The translations under genes and the position numbers were made by a program. From contig NZ_VNHX01000004.1 of the NCBI RefSeq assembly GCF_008124885.1, forward strand, positions 1-64,000: DNA of 64,000 nt. The letters are read 5' to 3'. Positions 43,799 through 52,771 of the stretch are shown in pieces (the stretch's first letter is position 1; every line of letters begins with the position of its first letter). Below the pieces are notes generated by a model that saw only the letters and a program-made list of their open reading frames with translations, was not told the origin of the DNA and ran no database searches. The stretch comes from Sphingobacterium allocomposti (GTDB lineage Bacteria > Bacteroidota > Bacteroidia > Sphingobacteriales > Sphingobacteriaceae).

Positions 43799-45082
43799 TT
43801 ATTTCCTGATGCTGACCGCGTTCTTGTGGGCGTGCAGTCCTTCGAGTTCAGCAAGGATCTCCACGGTAGACCCGATGTGGTTGAGCCCTTCGCTACTGAT
43901 GTGCTGAAATGTAATCTTTTTAACAAAGGAGTCGACAGAAACACCGGAATAGGAACGGGCATAACCGGAGGTCGGCAACGTATGGTTGGTGCCCGAAGCG
44001 TAGTCGCCCGCGCTCTCCGGGGTCAGATGACCAAGGAATACCGAGCCGGCGTTGACGATCCGCGGTATCAGCGACTCCCATTCGTCGGTCTCCAAGATCA
44101 GGTGTTCCGGAGCGTAGGTGTTAGAGAAGGATAGAGCCTCCTGCAAGTTGTCTACAGCGACGGCGTATGAATTGTCTATGGCCATGCGGGCTATTTCGGC
44201 ACGGGGCAGTACTTCCAGCTGTTTAGCGAGCTCGCTGTTCACCTGTTGGATCAGTGCTTGAGATGTCGCGACGAGAACGGCCTGGCTGTCGGGGCCATGC
44301 TCGGCCTGTGCCAGCAGGTCGGCTGCCACGAAAGCAGGCGATGCGGTGTCGTCGGCAATAACAAGTACTTCCGAAGGACCGGCCGGCATATCGATGCTCA
44401 CGTTGGTCATCCCCTGCACCAAGCTCTTTGCCTTCGTAACAAACTGGTTGCCCGGGCCGAATATCTTGTCAACTTTGGGAATGCTGTCGGTTCCGTAAGC
44501 CATGGCTGCTATTGCCTGGGCACCACCTGTAAGGTAAATACGCTCTATCTTGAGCAGCTGAAGGCAGTAGGCTACAAAGCCATTGATCTTTCCGCTCTTC
44601 TGCGGCGGGGAGCACACTACGATTTCTTTACATCCGGCGATCCGTGCGGGCACGCCAAGCATCAGCAAGGTACTGGGTAGCACGGCTGATCCGCCGGGAA
44701 TATATAAACCTACTTTTTCGATCGGGCGCGCCTCACGCCAGCACTTGACACCCGGCATGGTTTCTACCGACCGCTCTTTGCGTAGCTGCACGCTGTGGAA
44801 GCGGTGTATGTTCTGGAAAGCTATTTCCAGTGCCCGCTGTTGATCCCGTGTGATGGTCATCGCAAGCTCTTCGATGTCGTCTTTTTCTAGATAGAGCTTA
44901 TCTAAAGCGATCTTGTCGAACTTCGCCGTAAGCTCGCGGAGCGATTCGTCGCCACGTTCGCGGACATCGTTGATAATCTGTAGTACAGCATCCTGTATCG
45001 CGTGGTTTGCATCGGTATTCCGGGCAACGAGTTGCGCGACTTCCGGAGCTGTTAGATTGCGGAGTGAATATTGTTTTAACAT
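43799..45082 (-). CDS. hisD: Histidinol dehydrogenase
   Basis: A 427-residue HisD, catalysing the last two steps of histidine synthesis (histidinol to histidine, zinc- and NAD-dependent). Seen: GLYIPGGSAVLPSTLLMLGVPA, DKIFGPGNQFV, DMPAGPSEVLVIADD, LAQAEHGPDSQAV (zinc-ligand His/Gln region) and TYAPEHL, GSVFLGHLTPES and TLPTSGYA. Its ATG overlaps the hisG stop by one base (TGATG). Confidence 0.96.
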   Translation of the reverse strand: MLKQYSLRNLTAPEVAQLVARNTDANHAIQDAVLQIINDVRERGDESLRELTAKFDKIALDKLYLEKDDIEELAMTITRDQQRALEIAFQNIHRFHSVQLRKERSVETMPGVKCWREARPIEKVGLYIPGGSAVLPSTLLMLGVPARIAGCKEIVVCSPPQKSGKINGFVAYCLQLLKIERIYLTGGAQAIAAMAYGTDSIPKVDKIFGPGNQFVTKAKSLVQGMTNVSIDMPAGPSEVLVIADDTASPAFVAADLLAQAEHGPDSQAVLVATSQALIQQVNSELAKQLEVLPRAEIARMAIDNSYAVAVDNLQEALSFSNTYAPEHLILETDEWESLIPRIVNAGSVFLGHLTPESAGDYASGTNHTLPTSGYARSYSGVSVDSFVKKITFQHISSEGLNHIGSTVEILAELEGLHAHKNAVSIRK

Positions 45083-45933
45083 CAGAGGATTATTTTTTCG
45101 ACGGGCATGACCACTATTCCTTGTGCGCCTGCCGCCTTTAGTGTGTTAATCTTGTCCCAAAAGTCGTCTTCTGTAATGACGGTGTGTACGGCTACCCATC
45201 CTTCTTCAGCCAACGGTACCACCGTAGGGCTCTTGACACCGTGTAGGAGTTCGGTAATCTGGGGGAGATTGATTTTTTCTACGTTGAGGACGACATATTT
45301 TGTTTCTTTTGCACGTAATACCGACTGTATACGTTGGAGAAGTTCGCAGAGGATTGGGTTTTCTTCGAGGCCCTCGCGGCCAATCAGGATGGCTTCAGAA
45401 CTTCGTACATCCGCGAAGGGCTTGAGTCCGTTGCTCTTCAGCGTGCCGCCCGTAGAGACGATGTCACAGATGGCGTCGCTCAGTCCAAGGCCCGGGGCTA
45501 TTTCTACCGATCCGGATATCTCCTGGATGTCGGCCTGTATCTTATATTCGTCCAGAAACTGCTGTAAGATGACAGGATACGACGTTGCGATAGATTTGCC
45601 TTGCAGGTCGCGGAGTTCGCGGATCTCGGAATCCTTCGGTATGGCGATCTTCAAGGTGCAGCGTCCGAAGCCCAGCCTTTGTAGGTAGGTGACCTTCTCC
45701 TGCGTTTCGTCAATAACGTTTTCGCCGACGATTCCGAGGTCTGCTATGCCCTGGGCAACATAACCGGGAATGTCGTCGTCGCGCAAAAATAAGATTTCCA
45801 GGTTGAAGTTATTGACAGTGGTGATGAGCGAGCTCTTATAGTTTTCGAAATCAAGGCCACAGTTTTTTAGAAGCTGTACCGATTTTTCGTTTAGTCTGCC
45901 CGATTTCTGTATAGCGATTTTAAGGTTTTTCAT
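45082..45933 (-). CDS. hisG: ATP phosphoribosyltransferase, long form
   Basis: A 283-residue HisG_L: IAIQKSGRLNEKSVQLLKNCG, RDDDIPGYVAQGIADLGIVG, SGSVEIAPGLGLSDAICDIVSTGGTL split in the catalytic domain, and a C-terminal ACT-like regulatory domain (TVVPLAEEGWVAVHTVI, AAGAQGIVVMPVEK). It commits ATP and PRPP to histidine and is feedback-inhibited. It is preceded by a His-rich leader peptide. Confidence 0.96.
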   Translation of the reverse strand: MKNLKIAIQKSGRLNEKSVQLLKNCGLDFENYKSSLITTVNNFNLEILFLRDDDIPGYVAQGIADLGIVGENVIDETQEKVTYLQRLGFGRCTLKIAIPKDSEIRELRDLQGKSIATSYPVILQQFLDEYKIQADIQEISGSVEIAPGLGLSDAICDIVSTGGTLKSNGLKPFADVRSSEAILIGREGLEENPILCELLQRIQSVLRAKETKYVVLNVEKINLPQITELLHGVKSPTVVPLAEEGWVAVHTVITEDDFWDKINTLKAAGAQGIVVMPVEKIIL

Positions 45934-46001
45934 CTGTATAAAATATCTAATAAGTGTAAACTCTCCATGGTATAATTGAGCTCTTTACACCCGGTTTTCT
46001 G

Positions 46002-46052
46002 TTAGTGGTGAGTTTGTGGATTATGCGTGTTATTATGCTGGATAGACCTCAT
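46002..46052 (-). CDS. Histidine-rich leader peptide upstream of hisG
   Basis: A 16-residue reading frame, MRSIQHNNTHNPQTHH, 4 His of 16, with a double His right at the stop, which ends 68 bases before hisG. Between them GTGTAAA and TTTACAC can form a hairpin. This is the layout of transcription attenuation by His-tRNA supply. The hairpin is only 7 bp and no classic T-run follows, so the mechanism may differ from E. coli. The longer frame to 46256 is judged chance. Confidence 0.55.
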   Translation of the reverse strand: MRSIQHNNTHNPQTHH

Positions 46053-46280
46053 GTAGGTTTTTATAAATAGGACTTTTTTGTAGTATGTATTATTAATAAA
46101 AAGAATATAACCTGGGGAATTTTGCTTCACGTAGAAACACATAACTATTACATATCGCCGCAATGGCGATGATGAAAATGGATGTGATGTGTGAACAAAA
46201 ATGTCATTGTTTATTAATAATGCAACAAAAGTAAGGTATTGTTGGATGTTTTGCAAATGACGACGTTAAAAAGTTGACAA

Positions 46281-46811
46281 CTATTTAGTGCCGTCTGATG
46301 CCGGCCACCGGTCTTTTTCGATGGTATATTCCAGTTGCAGGGAGCCGGGGCATGCCGGTGCCGGGTATTCTTTTGTTCTAACCGCTCCGATTTTCGCAAG
46401 GGCGCCCTGTGAGCGGAAGTTTTTTTCGCGCACGTGGAAGACGATGCGGTCTACAAATCGGAATGCATGGTCAATCATTAGGGATTTTACAGCCCGGTTC
46501 GCTTCACCTCCCCAGTAGGCAGTGGCCAGAAACGTGAAGCCAATGGCGACTTGTCTTTCCCGTGCACTGTATTCGTAATAAGAGGTTGCGCCGATAATAG
46601 CGTGGCGGGCTTTGTCGATAATGAGATAAGGCATATCCGTTTGAAGGAGCTTGTCGAAATAACGGGAGAAGCCGGCAGGCTGGTAGCGATCTGAATCGGG
46701 GTGCTGCCGCCAGATTTCTTTGTCGCGTGCCACCTCAAACAGCACGTCCCTGTCTGAAACAGACAGGGGGCTTAGTGCGAACAGGCTATTTTCGAGGGGC
46801 TTGAATTCCAT
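46281..46811 (-). CDS. GNAT-family N-acetyltransferase (RimJ/RimL type)
   Basis: A 176-residue acetyltransferase: FALSPLSVSDRDVLFEVARD, IIGATSYYEYSARERQVAIG, FTFLATAYWGGEANRAVKSL, and VFHVREKNFRSQGALAKIGA. This is the ribosomal-protein or amino-acid acylating RimJ/RimL pattern. The ATG overlaps the tyrA stop by one base (TAATG). Substrate unknown. Confidence 0.88.
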   Translation of the reverse strand: MEFKPLENSLFALSPLSVSDRDVLFEVARDKEIWRQHPDSDRYQPAGFSRYFDKLLQTDMPYLIIDKARHAIIGATSYYEYSARERQVAIGFTFLATAYWGGEANRAVKSLMIDHAFRFVDRIVFHVREKNFRSQGALAKIGAVRTKEYPAPACPGSLQLEYTIEKDRWPASDGTK

Positions 46812-47650
46812 TATTTAATAATGCGTTTGATCTTGTTTGATTTTTTGATCAGCCGGTGCAGTCCTTCGTAGTCTTCCTTCTCCAGCTTGTTATATAAGTT
46901 CTGTAGTTGGTGTATATGTTCTTCCAACACTTCGAGCACGTTGGTCCGGTTCTGCTTAAAAATCGGCGTCCACATGTCGGGCGACGACTTCGCGAGCCGA
47001 ACGGTCGACTGAAATCCGGATCCGGCGAGTTCAAAGATGCGGCCTTGGGATTTTTCCTTTTCGAGTACGGTAAGCGCCAGGGCGAAAGACGTCAGGTGCG
47101 AAATATGCGACACATATGCGGTGTGCATATCGTGCTCGTCGGCGTTCATAAAGGAACTTTTCATCTCCAGCTGGTCGGTGAGCGCGTCGGCCAGTTCGAA
47201 GGCGTCTTCGTCGGATTTAAATGCCTCGACATAGACCATCACTTTGCCTTTAAACAGTCCGGCTACGGCCGCTTCGGGTCCCGAATATTCGGTTCCGGCC
47301 ATGGGGTGGGCGGCTACATACCGGCCCCGGTTCGGGTGGTCGGCAATAAGCTGTAGGATATTGGTCTTTGTTGAGCCCATATCGATGACCACCTGATCAG
47401 TCAGTTTATCTAAAATCCCCGGAAGGACGGCCATAATGGCATCTACCGGAATGGTCAACACGATGATCTTACATTGTTTAAGGGCTTCGTCTAAAGGAAG
47501 AAACTCATCGACCAGCCCGAGCTGTAAGGCTTTCTTTTGGTTCGATTCGTTTTTCTCGACGCCGATTATTCTGTCACAAAAGTCTGTTTCCTTCAGACGG
47601 ATGCCGATCGATCCGCCGATCAAACCAACACCAACTATGGCTATGTTCAT
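46811..47650 (-). CDS. tyrA: Prephenate dehydrogenase
   Basis: A 279-residue TyrA: IAIVGVGLIGGSIG (NAD-binding), IVLTIPVDAI, VVIDMGSTKTNI, AAHPMAGTEYSGPEAA (His/Thr active site) and YVSHISHLTSFALAL. It oxidatively decarboxylates prephenate to 4-hydroxyphenylpyruvate for tyrosine. The adjacent aminotransferase upstream would complete the step. No fused chorismate mutase. Confidence 0.94.
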   Translation of the reverse strand: MNIAIVGVGLIGGSIGIRLKETDFCDRIIGVEKNESNQKKALQLGLVDEFLPLDEALKQCKIIVLTIPVDAIMAVLPGILDKLTDQVVIDMGSTKTNILQLIADHPNRGRYVAAHPMAGTEYSGPEAAVAGLFKGKVMVYVEAFKSDEDAFELADALTDQLEMKSSFMNADEHDMHTAYVSHISHLTSFALALTVLEKEKSQGRIFELAGSGFQSTVRLAKSSPDMWTPIFKQNRTNVLEVLEEHIHQLQNLYNKLEKEDYEGLHRLIKKSNKIKRIIK

Positions 47651-47725
47651 GAGGCAGTAAGTAATATTATTGTTGATGAGCTTGACGCCCGTTAAAAACT
47701 ATGTTTAAATTAAAAGTAGCCCGTG

Positions 47726-48886
47726 TTAAGATTTTGCTTCAATACGCGCTATTGCAGCGTCCAACAGTTCTTCGCTGGCACATAGGCTGATGCGTATATA
47801 CCGCTGGCCGCCGCTTCCAAATATTCCACCGGGCGTAATGAAAACGTGGGCTGCATACAGTATCTCATCGCTAAGCGCATAGGCGTCGGCATACGTGCCG
47901 GGGATCTCCGCCCAGACGAACAGACCCACCTGCGATCGGTCGTAGCTGCACCCGAGCATATCCATAATATGAAATACCTTGTCGCGCCGTTTGCTATAGA
48001 CCGCATTAAGGTCTTTGTACCAGGAGCTGTCGAGCTGCAGCGCTCTTGCCGCCGCGAGTTGCATGGGAAGGAACATTCCGGAATCCATGTTGCTCTTAAA
48101 ACGGAGTATTTCTTCTATACGTTGCTGGTTTGCGATTAGCATACCGATTCGCCAGCCGGCCATATTAGACGACTTGCTGAGCGAATTCAGTTCGATAGCG
48201 ACGTCTATAGCTCCGGGGACGGCGAGGATACTCTGCGGCGTGTCGTTTAAAATGAAGCTGTACGGGTTATCGTGGCAGATCAATATCTGATGTTTCCTGC
48301 CAAACGCTATAATCTTCTCGAACAGCTCTGTTGTTGCTGATGCTCCTGTCGGCATGTGCGGGTAGTTGACCCACATCATTTTTACGGCCGATAGATCCAG
48401 TTTTTCGAGTTCGTCGAAATCCGGCTGCCAGCCATTGTCTGCCCGAAGGTCGTAGGTGATAGCTGTAGCTCCGCTGATTCGGACGGCGCTGCTATAGGCA
48501 GGGTATCCCGGATTGGGTATCAGCACGTGGTCGCCCTCCTGCAGGTAGGTCATGCAAATATGGACAATGCCTTCTTTAGAGCCGATCAGCGGGAGTATCT
48601 CCGAATTAGCGTCCAGTGCGACCTCGTAATATCGTGCATACCATGCTGCGATGGCTTCGCGTAGGACGGGAGCGCCTTTGTAGCTTTGATATCCATGGGT
48701 AGTAGGCTTGCTGGCTTCTTCGTGTAAGACCTGTATAACCTCGGGATGAGGTGGAAGATCAGGGCTTCCAATACCCAGGTTGATCACTTGAGCACCAGCT
48801 TTCCTCATCTCGTCGATCTCTCGTAGCTTCTTGGAGAAGTAGTATTCTTCCGTATGTTGTAACCTGCGTGCAACGTCCACGTTCAT
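47726..48886 (-). CDS. Class I/II PLP aminotransferase (aromatic amino acid branch)
   Basis: A 386-residue fold-type I aminotransferase with INLGIGSPDLPPHPEV, GYQSYKGAPVLREAIA, VNYPHMPTGA (NxPxNPTG-like, with HM in place of the usual NN), CHDNPYSFILND and LNSLSKSSNMAGWRIGML (PLP Lys). It sits upstream of tyrA, so it probably transaminates aromatic keto acids, as in Bacteroidota pheA-aat-tyrA-aroF runs. No pheA or aroF is here. Confidence 0.85.
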   Translation of the reverse strand: MNVDVARRLQHTEEYYFSKKLREIDEMRKAGAQVINLGIGSPDLPPHPEVIQVLHEEASKPTTHGYQSYKGAPVLREAIAAWYARYYEVALDANSEILPLIGSKEGIVHICMTYLQEGDHVLIPNPGYPAYSSAVRISGATAITYDLRADNGWQPDFDELEKLDLSAVKMMWVNYPHMPTGASATTELFEKIIAFGRKHQILICHDNPYSFILNDTPQSILAVPGAIDVAIELNSLSKSSNMAGWRIGMLIANQQRIEEILRFKSNMDSGMFLPMQLAAARALQLDSSWYKDLNAVYSKRRDKVFHIMDMLGCSYDRSQVGLFVWAEIPGTYADAYALSDEILYAAHVFITPGGIFGSGGQRYIRISLCASEELLDAAIARIEAKS

Positions 48887-49048
48887 ATTGTTGGATTTGA
48901 AATTTAGCGCCTAAATTAAAGATTAAAAGGAATAAAAGCGGGTTTTTGTTGCGAAAATATCAAATCATTGCAACAAATGAGCGGTTGTTCGGCGATTGAA
49001 AAGCGGTACCTTGCTTTTTTTATTACTTTTGTGGTCTGAACATAATAC

Positions 49049-50884
49049 ATGAAGACATACTTTAGACTGCTATCGTTTGCCAAGCCTATTGAGAAATACG
49101 CTATTCCGTACATCATCTGTACGGTGATTACAGTTGTATTCGGAACGTTAAACCTTGCGTTGTTAGCCCCGCTTTTACAGGTGTTGTTTAAAGGCACGGG
49201 AGACGATCAGCTGGCGCCGGTGGAGATGACGGAGAAGCCCAGCGGTATCGATGATATCGGCGGCTGGTTTACTTACTATGCGGATAAGCTCTACTATGAT
49301 ATCGGTCCATACGAAGCGCTGAAGTATGTCTGTATCGTTATTGTAACTTCGGTTTTCCTTAGTAACCTGTTCCGTTATTTTTCGCAACGGATCATGGAAA
49401 ACCTCCGCATACACACGTTGCTGAACCTGCGCAAATCGGTATTTGATAACGTTATGGATCTCCACCTCGGCTATTTCACCAACAGCCGGAAGGGTGATGT
49501 GATGTCGAAGATCGCTTCGGATGTGCAGGTCGTACAGTTTTCCGTGACGTCTACGTTACAGGTGGCTTTTAAAGAGCCGCTGCAGCTCGTCGCGTACATC
49601 GTTGTCCTGTTCGCGTTTTCGGCGAAGCTGACGCTTTTCTCGCTGGCCGTGATTCCCGTTTCGGCTTTTTTTATTTCCAAGATCGTTAAGAAGCTGCGGG
49701 AGCAGGCGCGGGAAGGGCAGCAATCGTATGCCAACATGATTTCCTATTTGGACGAAGCGCTTTCGGGCGTAAAAATTATAAAGGCATTTAACGCGGTGCC
49801 CTTTGTGAAAGACCGGTTCAATGGAGAGAGCGAGCACTATTCCAAAATTATGCGTCGGATGGTGCGAAGGCAGCAGATGAGTTCGCCTGTTTCGGAGCTG
49901 CTGGGCGTATTGATGGTTGCCGTCATCCTGATGTATGGCGGAAGTCTGGTTTTAAGCGGCGAGGGCGACCTGAAGGCGTCGGAGTTTATTACCTACATTG
50001 CTGTGTTTTCCCAGGTCATGCGGCCAGCAAAGGCGCTGACCGACGCGTTTTCGAGTATACACAATGGAATTGCGGCAGGCGAGCGGGTACTGGGGCTAAT
50101 CGACGAACGCAGTGCGGTGACAAACAGGGACAACGCTATTGCTGTCTCCGAGTTCAAGGAAGGCATCCGGTTCAAAGGCGTTAACTTTGCCTACGGCGAC
50201 AAACGTATACTTAGCGAGATCAACCTGGACATACCGAAAGGAAAGACGGTGGCTTTGGTTGGTCCGTCGGGAGGAGGGAAGTCGACTTTGGTGGATCTTA
50301 TACCGCGTTTTATGGATGTTACCGGCGGCGCTATTTTGTTCGATGGCGTCGACATACGCGACCTGAAACAGGAGTCGTTGCGTGCGCTGATCGGCACGGT
50401 CAACCAGGAGTCTATCCTGTTCAACGATACCATTTTTAATAATATTGCTTTTGCAAAGACCGACGCCAGCGCGGAGGAAGTCGAGCGGGCAGCGAAAATA
50501 GCTAATGCGCATGACTTTATAGTAAAAACCGAGCACGGCTATCACACTAACATCGGCGATCGTGGAGCTAAGCTGTCCGGAGGCCAACGACAGCGGATCT
50601 GCATTGCCCGTGCCGTACTGCGGAACCCACCGATCATGCTGTTGGACGAGGCGACGTCGGCCTTAGATACAGAGTCTGAAAAGCTCGTCCAGGATTCGTT
50701 ATACAAGCTGATGGAAAACCGTACGACGGTGGTAATTGCCCACCGCTTAAGCACCATACAAAATGCGGATAAGATTGTTGTGATCGAAGCCGGGCATATT
50801 GTGGAGGAGGGTAACCATCAGGAGCTGATAGCCAAACAAGGATTATATAAACGGTTGATAGACATGCAGCAATTTGCTGATTAA
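49049..50884 (+). CDS. ABC exporter, MsbA-like (fused TMD-NBD)
   Basis: A 611-residue half-transporter with about six membrane helices (1-330) and an ATPase domain: Walker A VGPSGGGKST, signature KLSGGQRQR, Walker B IMLLDEATSALD, switch His in VIAHRLST. It resembles lipid A/lipid flippases (MsbA) of Bacteroidota. TACTTTTG at 49024-49031 is a -7 box-like promoter. Divergent from the aminotransferase. Confidence 0.9.
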   Translation: MKTYFRLLSFAKPIEKYAIPYIICTVITVVFGTLNLALLAPLLQVLFKGTGDDQLAPVEMTEKPSGIDDIGGWFTYYADKLYYDIGPYEALKYVCIVIVTSVFLSNLFRYFSQRIMENLRIHTLLNLRKSVFDNVMDLHLGYFTNSRKGDVMSKIASDVQVVQFSVTSTLQVAFKEPLQLVAYIVVLFAFSAKLTLFSLAVIPVSAFFISKIVKKLREQAREGQQSYANMISYLDEALSGVKIIKAFNAVPFVKDRFNGESEHYSKIMRRMVRRQQMSSPVSELLGVLMVAVILMYGGSLVLSGEGDLKASEFITYIAVFSQVMRPAKALTDAFSSIHNGIAAGERVLGLIDERSAVTNRDNAIAVSEFKEGIRFKGVNFAYGDKRILSEINLDIPKGKTVALVGPSGGGKSTLVDLIPRFMDVTGGAILFDGVDIRDLKQESLRALIGTVNQESILFNDTIFNNIAFAKTDASAEEVERAAKIANAHDFIVKTEHGYHTNIGDRGAKLSGGQRQRICIARAVLRNPPIMLLDEATSALDTESEKLVQDSLYKLMENRTTVVIAHRLSTIQNADKIVVIEAGHIVEEGNHQELIAKQGLYKRLIDMQQFAD

Positions 50885-50954
50885 CATAGAAAGGCGCGCG
50901 GAAAGTCGCTTTTTTCTTTGCTAATTGGTACATTTGTTCAATCAGGAGGCAGAA

Positions 50955-52148
50955 ATGAATGCAACGCAGAAACTTGATTTTTTAATTCAAGACAAACACT
51001 TGGATGCCGATTTAAAACGCGTAGCACAGAAAGTATTGCAGGGCGAGCGTGTTACTTTTGATGAAGGCGTTTTACTTTACGAACGTGGAGAGCTTGGCTA
51101 CCTTGGCGTGCTGGCAAACTACATCCGGGAGAAGAAACACGGACACCTGACCTACTTTAACCGTAATTTTCATATTGAGCCGACAAACGTATGCGTCTAT
51201 GACTGTAAGTTTTGTGCCTACTCACGGCTGATTAAAGAACGGGACCAAGGTTGGGAGATGGATGTAGATGGCATGATGGATATCGTGCGCAAATATGACG
51301 GAGAGCCTGTTACCGAAGTACACATTACCGGCGGCGTGGTGCCGAAGCAGAACCTGGAATTTTATGCCGAGTTCTTCAAACGCTGTAAAGCGCACCGCCC
51401 GGATCTTCATATCAAAGGACTGACGCCGGTTGAATATTATTATATCTTTAAGAAAGCGAAGCTTAGTCATTATGACGGACTAAAGTACCTTCAGGAGTGT
51501 GGACTAGATTCCATGCCGGGGGGAGGAGCAGAGATTTTTCATCCGGAAGTGCGGGAAAAGATCGCGGGCGACAAGTGTACGGCGGAGCAATGGCTCGATA
51601 TTCACGAACAGGCGCACAAACTGGGTATGCGTACCAACGCAACCATGTTATATGGACACATAGAGCAATTTTGGCACCGCGTGGATCATATGGAACGTCT
51701 GCGTCAGCTTCAGGACAAGACGGGTGGGTTTCAGACCTTTATTCCACTGAAGTTCCGTAACCAGGGACACCAGATGTCGCACATACCCGAGGTCTCGGTT
51801 GTGGAAGATCTGCGTAACTACGCTGTGTCCCGCATCTATATGGACAACTTTGACCACATAAAAGCTTACTGGGCGATGATTTCGCGCGATACGGCGCAGC
51901 TTTCCCTGGCATTCGGCGTAGACGACATTGATGGTACGCTAGATGATACGACCAAAATTTATTCGATGGCCGGAGCCGAAGAGCAACATCCGGGGATGAG
52001 CACCCGCGAACTCGTCGAGTTGATTAAAAATGTAGGGCGTCACCCGATTGAGCGGGATACCCTGTACCAAGTGGTCACCGACTATAAGGACGTGGTATTC
52101 GACGGCCAGACGAAACCCAGCTATTATTCTTTACCAGTAGTAGAATAA
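50955..52148 (+). CDS. mqnE: Aminofutalosine synthase (radical SAM)
   Basis: A 397-residue radical SAM enzyme. ATG at 50955 follows AGGAGGC, an unusually good Shine-Dalgarno site for this phylum, so it is preferred over 50925. CVYDCKFCAYSR gives the CX3CX2C cluster motif (Cys80, 84 and 87); THxTGG-like EVHITGGVVPKQN and GGGAEIF follow. It joins 3-[(1-carboxyvinyl)oxy]benzoate and SAM to aminofutalosine, the second step of the menaquinone futalosine route. mqnA lies two genes on. Confidence 0.94.
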   Translation: MNATQKLDFLIQDKHLDADLKRVAQKVLQGERVTFDEGVLLYERGELGYLGVLANYIREKKHGHLTYFNRNFHIEPTNVCVYDCKFCAYSRLIKERDQGWEMDVDGMMDIVRKYDGEPVTEVHITGGVVPKQNLEFYAEFFKRCKAHRPDLHIKGLTPVEYYYIFKKAKLSHYDGLKYLQECGLDSMPGGGAEIFHPEVREKIAGDKCTAEQWLDIHEQAHKLGMRTNATMLYGHIEQFWHRVDHMERLRQLQDKTGGFQTFIPLKFRNQGHQMSHIPEVSVVEDLRNYAVSRIYMDNFDHIKAYWAMISRDTAQLSLAFGVDDIDGTLDDTTKIYSMAGAEEQHPGMSTRELVELIKNVGRHPIERDTLYQVVTDYKDVVFDGQTKPSYYSLPVVE

Positions 52149-52153
52149 CAACA

Positions 52154-52771
52154 TTGAAGAAGACTTTTTATTTTATCCGACACGGTCAAACCGATTTAAA
52201 CTTAAGAGGTATTGTGCAGGGCAGGGGAGTGAACTCACCCCTGAATGAAACCGGCCTACAACAGGCCAAAGCATTCTATGAGGCTTTCAAGGACGTGCCT
52301 TTCGATAAGGTGTACACCTCCACACTGCTGCGTACGAAGCAGACAGTGCAGCGCTTTATTGATCAGGGGATACCCGCGGAAGAGCTGCCTGGACTGGATG
52401 AGATTTCCTGGGGTATTTACGAGGGGAAGGAGCAGGACGAGGTGATTATGGCCGGATTTGAGCAGGTTGTGGCGGCATGGCGTAGCGGTAACCTTGATTT
52501 AAGCATCGAAGAAGGCGAATCGCCGAATCAGCTGGTGGCCCGACAGAAAGAAGCTGTCGCATACATGGTGGCGCAGCCGAATGAGGAGACGGTGCTTGTC
52601 TGCATGCACGGAAGGGCTCTCCGTATCCTTTTGTGTCACTTAACCGACATGTCGGTATGCCTTATGGACGATTTTCCCCATACGAATACCGCGCTTTATA
52701 TTTTAACATACGAAGATGGTCGTTTTTCCATAATCGATCATTACAATGTTAAACACTTAGAAAATTTGTAG
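52154..52771 (+). CDS. Histidine phosphatase family protein
   Basis: A 205-residue phosphoglycerate mutase-like phosphatase: FYFIRHGQTDLNLRG (catalytic RHG), VYTSTLLRTKQT, DEISWGIYEG and LVCMHGRALRILL (second catalytic His). The frame opens with TTG at 52154 and the MKKTFYFIRHG start leaves little room for another codon. Placed between mqnE and mqnA, ending directly (TAGATG) at mqnA. Its substrate is unknown, but context hints at a quinone-pathway or housekeeping role. Confidence 0.85.
   Translation: MKKTFYFIRHGQTDLNLRGIVQGRGVNSPLNETGLQQAKAFYEAFKDVPFDKVYTSTLLRTKQTVQRFIDQGIPAEELPGLDEISWGIYEGKEQDEVIMAGFEQVVAAWRSGNLDLSIEEGESPNQLVARQKEAVAYMVAQPNEETVLVCMHGRALRILLCHLTDMSVCLMDDFPHTNTALYILTYEDGRFSIIDHYNVKHLENL

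Noticed and set aside
43529..44134. Plus-strand frame overlapping hisD
   Set aside because: It is the complement of hisD beyond 43799 and shows no domain; hisD on the other strand is certain.
46053..46256. Extension of the His-rich leader to an 84-residue protein
   Set aside because: The upstream part has no domain or signal and is AT-rich; only the last 16 codons with clustered His make sense.
48916..49197. A minus-strand frame ending just before the aminotransferase with several Phe residues (like a phe leader)
   Set aside because: Phe codons are scattered, no hairpin was seen and the frame overlaps the start of the divergent ABC transporter, so chance is more likely.
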